Positions 33,706 through 35,999 of a DNA stretch of 35,999 bases are shown piece by piece. Position 1 is the stretch's first letter. Each line of letters opens with the position of its first letter. The stretch is from Anaeroplasmataceae bacterium. GTDB taxonomy: Bacteria > Bacillota_I > Bacilli_A > Acholeplasmatales > Anaeroplasmataceae. Both the position numbers and the translations under genes were made by a program. The stretch spans positions 1-35,999 of the forward strand of contig JAIEEQ010000062.1 of assembly GCA_029067355.1 (NCBI GenBank), written 5' to 3'. Under the pieces are notes generated by a model. That model did no database searches and was not told where the DNA came from. It saw nothing but the letters and a program-made list of their open reading frames with translations.

Positions 33706-34614
33706 TTAGGCACAGCATGGAGCATTGAATCTCCATGCTGAACTTCCACTTAATGCTTTTGTTAAATGCTCTCTGCAATTTTTATAATCCTCTCCAATCA
33801 TCCCAATTCGGTTAAGGTATGTTCTCATTGCGAATTTCTCATTCTCAACTTGTGGCTTTTTCGTTGATGCTGACTTTTGAACTATTGCTTGATGGTTTAA
33901 TGCTAAGGCTAAAACTATGTAACTTCTTACCTTTCCAGCGTGCAACTCGGAATTGAATCCTCTGAGCTCAACTGTGTGATGTCCATTGAAGAAACTATGT
34001 AGGTTTAAGAAATGGTATCTTGAACTATGATAATGTTGTGTTCTACTTCCATTATAACCTTCATACCAAATGTCTTCTAATTGTTTCATTGTTTTAGGTT
34101 TCTTCTTGTTAATTTTTTCGACTAATGCTGCATCCATCTTTTTGCAATATGTCATACGTTCTTGTTTAATTTCTAATGCTTTGTAGAAAAGGTCATTCTT
34201 ACTTGCGATGATGTTTACAAAGTTTTTAATTGTTTTGATTGTGTGGTTTGCTCCATCAAGGTGAATGTGAATTCCACAAGAGCTATTTGTAAATCCTCCT
34301 GCCTTTCTTAAGGATCTAACAATCTCTTGTAGGGTTTGGATGTCTTCTTTGTAGGTTAGAATTGGACTAACCAGTTCGCAACTATAATCTGATGTCTCAC
34401 TTATAACTCTTCCATTAACCTTTCTTTGCGTTGCCAATGAACCATCATACATTACTTTCCAGCTTCTACCATCTAATGTTGTAATTCTCTTTGTATCATA
34501 ATAATCTCTAATATCTGTGATACTTCCGTTTACAATTTGACTTACAACCTCTGCTGCTTTTTTTCTTGTGATTCCTGTGAATTCAATTTCAATTCCAAAT
34601 TTTGTATTTAACAT
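33706..34614 (-). CDS. Amidoligase (COOH-NH2 ligase family)
   Basis: 302 residues from ATG 34614 (AAAGAGGA upstream; the frame stays open into the leader). Family motifs appear in order: FGIEIEFTG (6-14), CELVSP (79-84), SSCGIHIHLD (111-120) and TVELRGFNS (214-222). These metal- and ATP-binding residues define the glutamine-synthetase-like amidoligase_2 group, predicted to join a carboxylate to an amine, for example gamma-glutamyl tagging of peptides or proteins. The neighbouring cyclotransferase fits removal or trimming of such tags. In a phage the target could be a virion or host protein; this is not shown. Confidence 0.85.
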   Translation of the reverse strand: MLNTKFGIEIEFTGITRKKAAEVVSQIVNGSITDIRDYYDTKRITTLDGRSWKVMYDGSLATQRKVNGRVISETSDYSCELVSPILTYKEDIQTLQEIVRSLRKAGGFTNSSCGIHIHLDGANHTIKTIKNFVNIIASKNDLFYKALEIKQERMTYCKKMDAALVEKINKKKPKTMKQLEDIWYEGYNGSRTQHYHSSRYHFLNLHSFFNGHHTVELRGFNSELHAGKVRSYIVLALALNHQAIVQKSASTKKPQVENEKFAMRTYLNRIGMIGEDYKNCREHLTKALSGSSAWRFNAPCCA

Positions 34615-34619
34615 TTTTT

Positions 34620-34701
34620 TATCCTCTTTCTGCCGATTCCTTCGGTCGTGTATATACATCACTCTAAAGAGGATAAATAGCAAGTTATATTTTCACTATA
34701 G
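34620..34701 (-). promoter_or_regulatory. Repeated leader, copy 2
   Basis: A near copy of 33117-33199. Here the arms 34618-34629 and 34666-34677 form a perfect 12-bp stem (AAAGAGGATAAA with TTTATCCTCTTT) that buries the Shine-Dalgarno of the amidoligase. The interior is identical to copy 1 except for one loop base (CCGAAGGAATCGG against CCGAAAGAATCGG). Confidence 0.65.
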
Positions 34702-34707
34702 TGAAAA
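34690..34707. promoter_or_regulatory. 18-bp perfect palindrome, candidate operator
   Basis: TTTTCACTATAGTGAAAA overlaps the presumed promoter of the amidoligase leader. Copy 1 keeps only half of it (TATAGT), so a repressor acting here would affect only the amidoligase unit. Confidence 0.45.
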
Positions 34708-34713
34708 ATTTTT

Positions 34714-35688
34714 TTACTCTAAAAATACTTCGATTTTTTCGATCAAAACTATCATGGATTCATAATCACCTTTTCTCAATTTATATGTATGACCAGCTAC
34801 TGCTTGAAAGGTAATTGATGTTATTTCTTTTATATTTTTGTTTGCAAACTCTCCCTCAGTATAAAAGTTTGTAAGTTCATCAAGATCTTCGACGAGAACT
34901 CTTGTTGAGGCAGTGTTGCTGTTACAATACCCTACTATCTTAATAATAACTTCTTTCGCTCCTAGATTCGTATGGATGATGAGATACTGATTTGAGTTTA
35001 ATTTCAATCCTTTTGTTTTCAAATTACCATTATAAGAATAACCATTGATGGAACTCAAATATCCCTCCACATCTATAAACTCATCATTTTCAGATGTAGA
35101 GAAATCAAATAAATTCACTTGTTTAGTAGTAATCCTTAAGTCAGGAGGAACATCTAAAAAACTATTATAGTTTGAATCACCTTCACTACAGATTACTTTT
35201 GATACCTCATATTTTTTCAAAATTAAATTATAAGTATTGATAACAAGTGTAATGGAATTTGCCTCAACACTATCTGTTTTACTTTTCGTAGCAAAGGAAG
35301 TTGGACTAGCTATACAAAACAAATGCCAAATTCTTCTATTCTTAACATCACCTGCCATCTCATATCCAACAGCAAAAGGAACAGGAATAGTATTATTTGT
35401 TTCTACTAAATTGTTGTTCTTATTATACTTGTATCTCAATACATCAATTTTGAATTCATCAGAAAGCTCGGTCAATTTCAAATTCAATGTATATCCAGCA
35501 ATAAGATTAAACGTAGCACAAGTTATATCATCTGCATAAGTATTTGTAGTTCCACCTTTTAGATCAATTGACATCTCTTGAGCATAAAGAATCTTTTTTG
35601 ATTTTGAATAACTGATATTACCATTCTCATTTTTTATTAGAGAATAGCAAGCATTCTTCAATCCAAAAGTCACTATGTTATTAGGCAC
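34714..35688 (-). CDS. Second major-tail-protein paralogue with C-terminal extension
   Basis: About 324 residues from GTG 35688, which has GAAGGA about ten bases upstream; an in-frame ATG at 35706 has none. Residues 1-185 follow the phi13-like major tail protein of this prophage closely: NNIVTFGLKN, LTELSDEFKIDVLRYK, KNRRIWHLFCIASP, TKSKTDSVEAN. The remaining 130 or so form a separate beta-rich domain (from about FIDVEGYLSSINGYSYNG to AVAGHTYKLRKGDYESMI), as in tail proteins with surface-exposed Ig-like or glycan-binding domains. It lies 10 kb from the tail genes, behind a terminator, and may be an alternative or decorating tail protein. Confidence 0.75.
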   Translation of the reverse strand: MPNNIVTFGLKNACYSLIKNENGNISYSKSKKILYAQEMSIDLKGGTTNTYADDITCATFNLIAGYTLNLKLTELSDEFKIDVLRYKYNKNNNLVETNNTIPVPFAVGYEMAGDVKNRRIWHLFCIASPTSFATKSKTDSVEANSITLVINTYNLILKKYEVSKVICSEGDSNYNSFLDVPPDLRITTKQVNLFDFSTSENDEFIDVEGYLSSINGYSYNGNLKTKGLKLNSNQYLIIHTNLGAKEVIIKIVGYCNSNTASTRVLVEDLDELTNFYTEGEFANKNIKEITSITFQAVAGHTYKLRKGDYESMIVLIEKIEVFLE

Positions 35689-35721
35689 TGCTATCACTTC
35701 CTTCATAATAATACATGTATA

Positions 35722-35758
35722 TAAAAAAGACTATGAAACTTTTAAAATCTCATAGTCT
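35722..35758 (-). terminator. Terminator upstream of the tail paralogue
   Basis: AGACTATGA/TCATAGTCT (nine pairs, 35750-35758 with 35728-35736) followed by a T run on the minus strand. It ends the transcript of the small gene at 35764. Confidence 0.85.
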
Positions 35759-35763
35759 ACATT

Positions 35764-35880
35764 TTATCGAATTAAATCAATAAAATCTAATAGGGTACTT
35801 ATCAACTGAATGATTGTATTAATCAACTCTTGGTGAGTATAAAACCAGTTGATTTCCCATAAATAAAACGATTTTATCAT
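35764..35880 (-). CDS. 38-residue hydrophobic small protein
   Basis: MIKSFYLWEINWFYTHQE, then LINTIIQLISTLLDFIDLIR. AAGGAG lies 9-10 bases before the ATG, inside a small hairpin (ATGCTC/GAGCAT), and a terminator follows the stop by six bases, so it is a complete transcription unit. The second half is an amphipathic or membrane-active helix. Unknown; it could be a phage accessory peptide or a toxin-like peptide. Confidence 0.45.
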   Translation of the reverse strand: MIKSFYLWEINWFYTHQELINTIIQLISTLLDFIDLIR

Positions 35881-35925
35881 ACATCAATGCTCCTTTCAGA
35901 GCATTTATGGTTTAAAATCTCCTAA

Positions 35926-35931
35926 AGTCAA
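35926..35931 (-). promoter_or_regulatory. Possible -35 of the small-gene promoter
   Basis: TTGACT on the minus strand, with an AT-rich -10-like ATAAAT 17 bases on. Weak -10, so tentative. Confidence 0.3.
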
Positions 35932-35999
35932 GAAATTAATTAAAAAAAATTATTTTTTAATGAAAATTTTATAAATTGTGGTTTTATTCTACTCTTGAT

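Overview
The window is AT-rich DNA of a low-GC Bacillota bacterium. Gene style (strong AGGAGG-type ribosome binding sites, TTGACA/TATAAT promoters, a preQ1-I riboswitch, a lipoprotein GH105 enzyme, an ISL3 element) fits an anaerobic gut member of the Erysipelotrichia or a nearby class; the genus cannot be fixed from the sequence. Almost every gene reads on the minus strand.

Layout, left to right. 1-835: decayed coding fragments, including a short minus-strand gene with a promoter, a ribosome binding site and an in-frame stop. 836-1240: an Imm1-like small protein. 1354-1563: a nested inverted repeat resembling a small non-autonomous element, beside tRNA-Pro(CGG). 1694-5216: a lipoprotein glycoside hydrolase (GH105-like) flanked by Listeria-Bacteroides repeats, then an NCS2 uracil permease. 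5383-8292: a complete preQ1 operon (queD-queE-folE-queC-queF) behind a promoter, a preQ1-I riboswitch and a terminator. 8373-10719: a scrapyard holding an antisense relic of a phage holin, a truncated DUF5655 gene, an ISL3 transposase with an apparent internal deletion, and 590 bases of decayed DNA.

10720-16257: a compact five-gene operon, transcribed SDR oxidoreductase, one-pass membrane protein with coiled coil, SIR2-like/eIF2B-like fusion, kinase-fold protein, iron alcohol dehydrogenase. I do not recognise this combination. It is the strongest candidate for an undescribed system. It sits directly behind the holin of the adjoining prophage, where an endolysin would be expected.

16418-35999: the structural half of an HK97-type siphovirus prophage, read right to left: small and large terminase, portal, (inserted AlbA_2 gene with its own promoter and two terminators), protease, capsid, connector genes, major tail protein, frameshifted tail chaperones, tape measure, Dit, tail hub, baseplate or fibre protein, coiled-coil membrane protein, holin. 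Upstream of the terminase lies an accessory block: a second major-tail-protein paralogue with an extra C-terminal domain, an amidoligase, a gamma-glutamylcyclotransferase, and two small proteins. Two of these genes share a nearly identical leader of about 82 bases that can fold to hide the ribosome binding site. No integrase, replication genes, lysin or att sites are visible; the integrase and early genes probably lie beyond the right edge.
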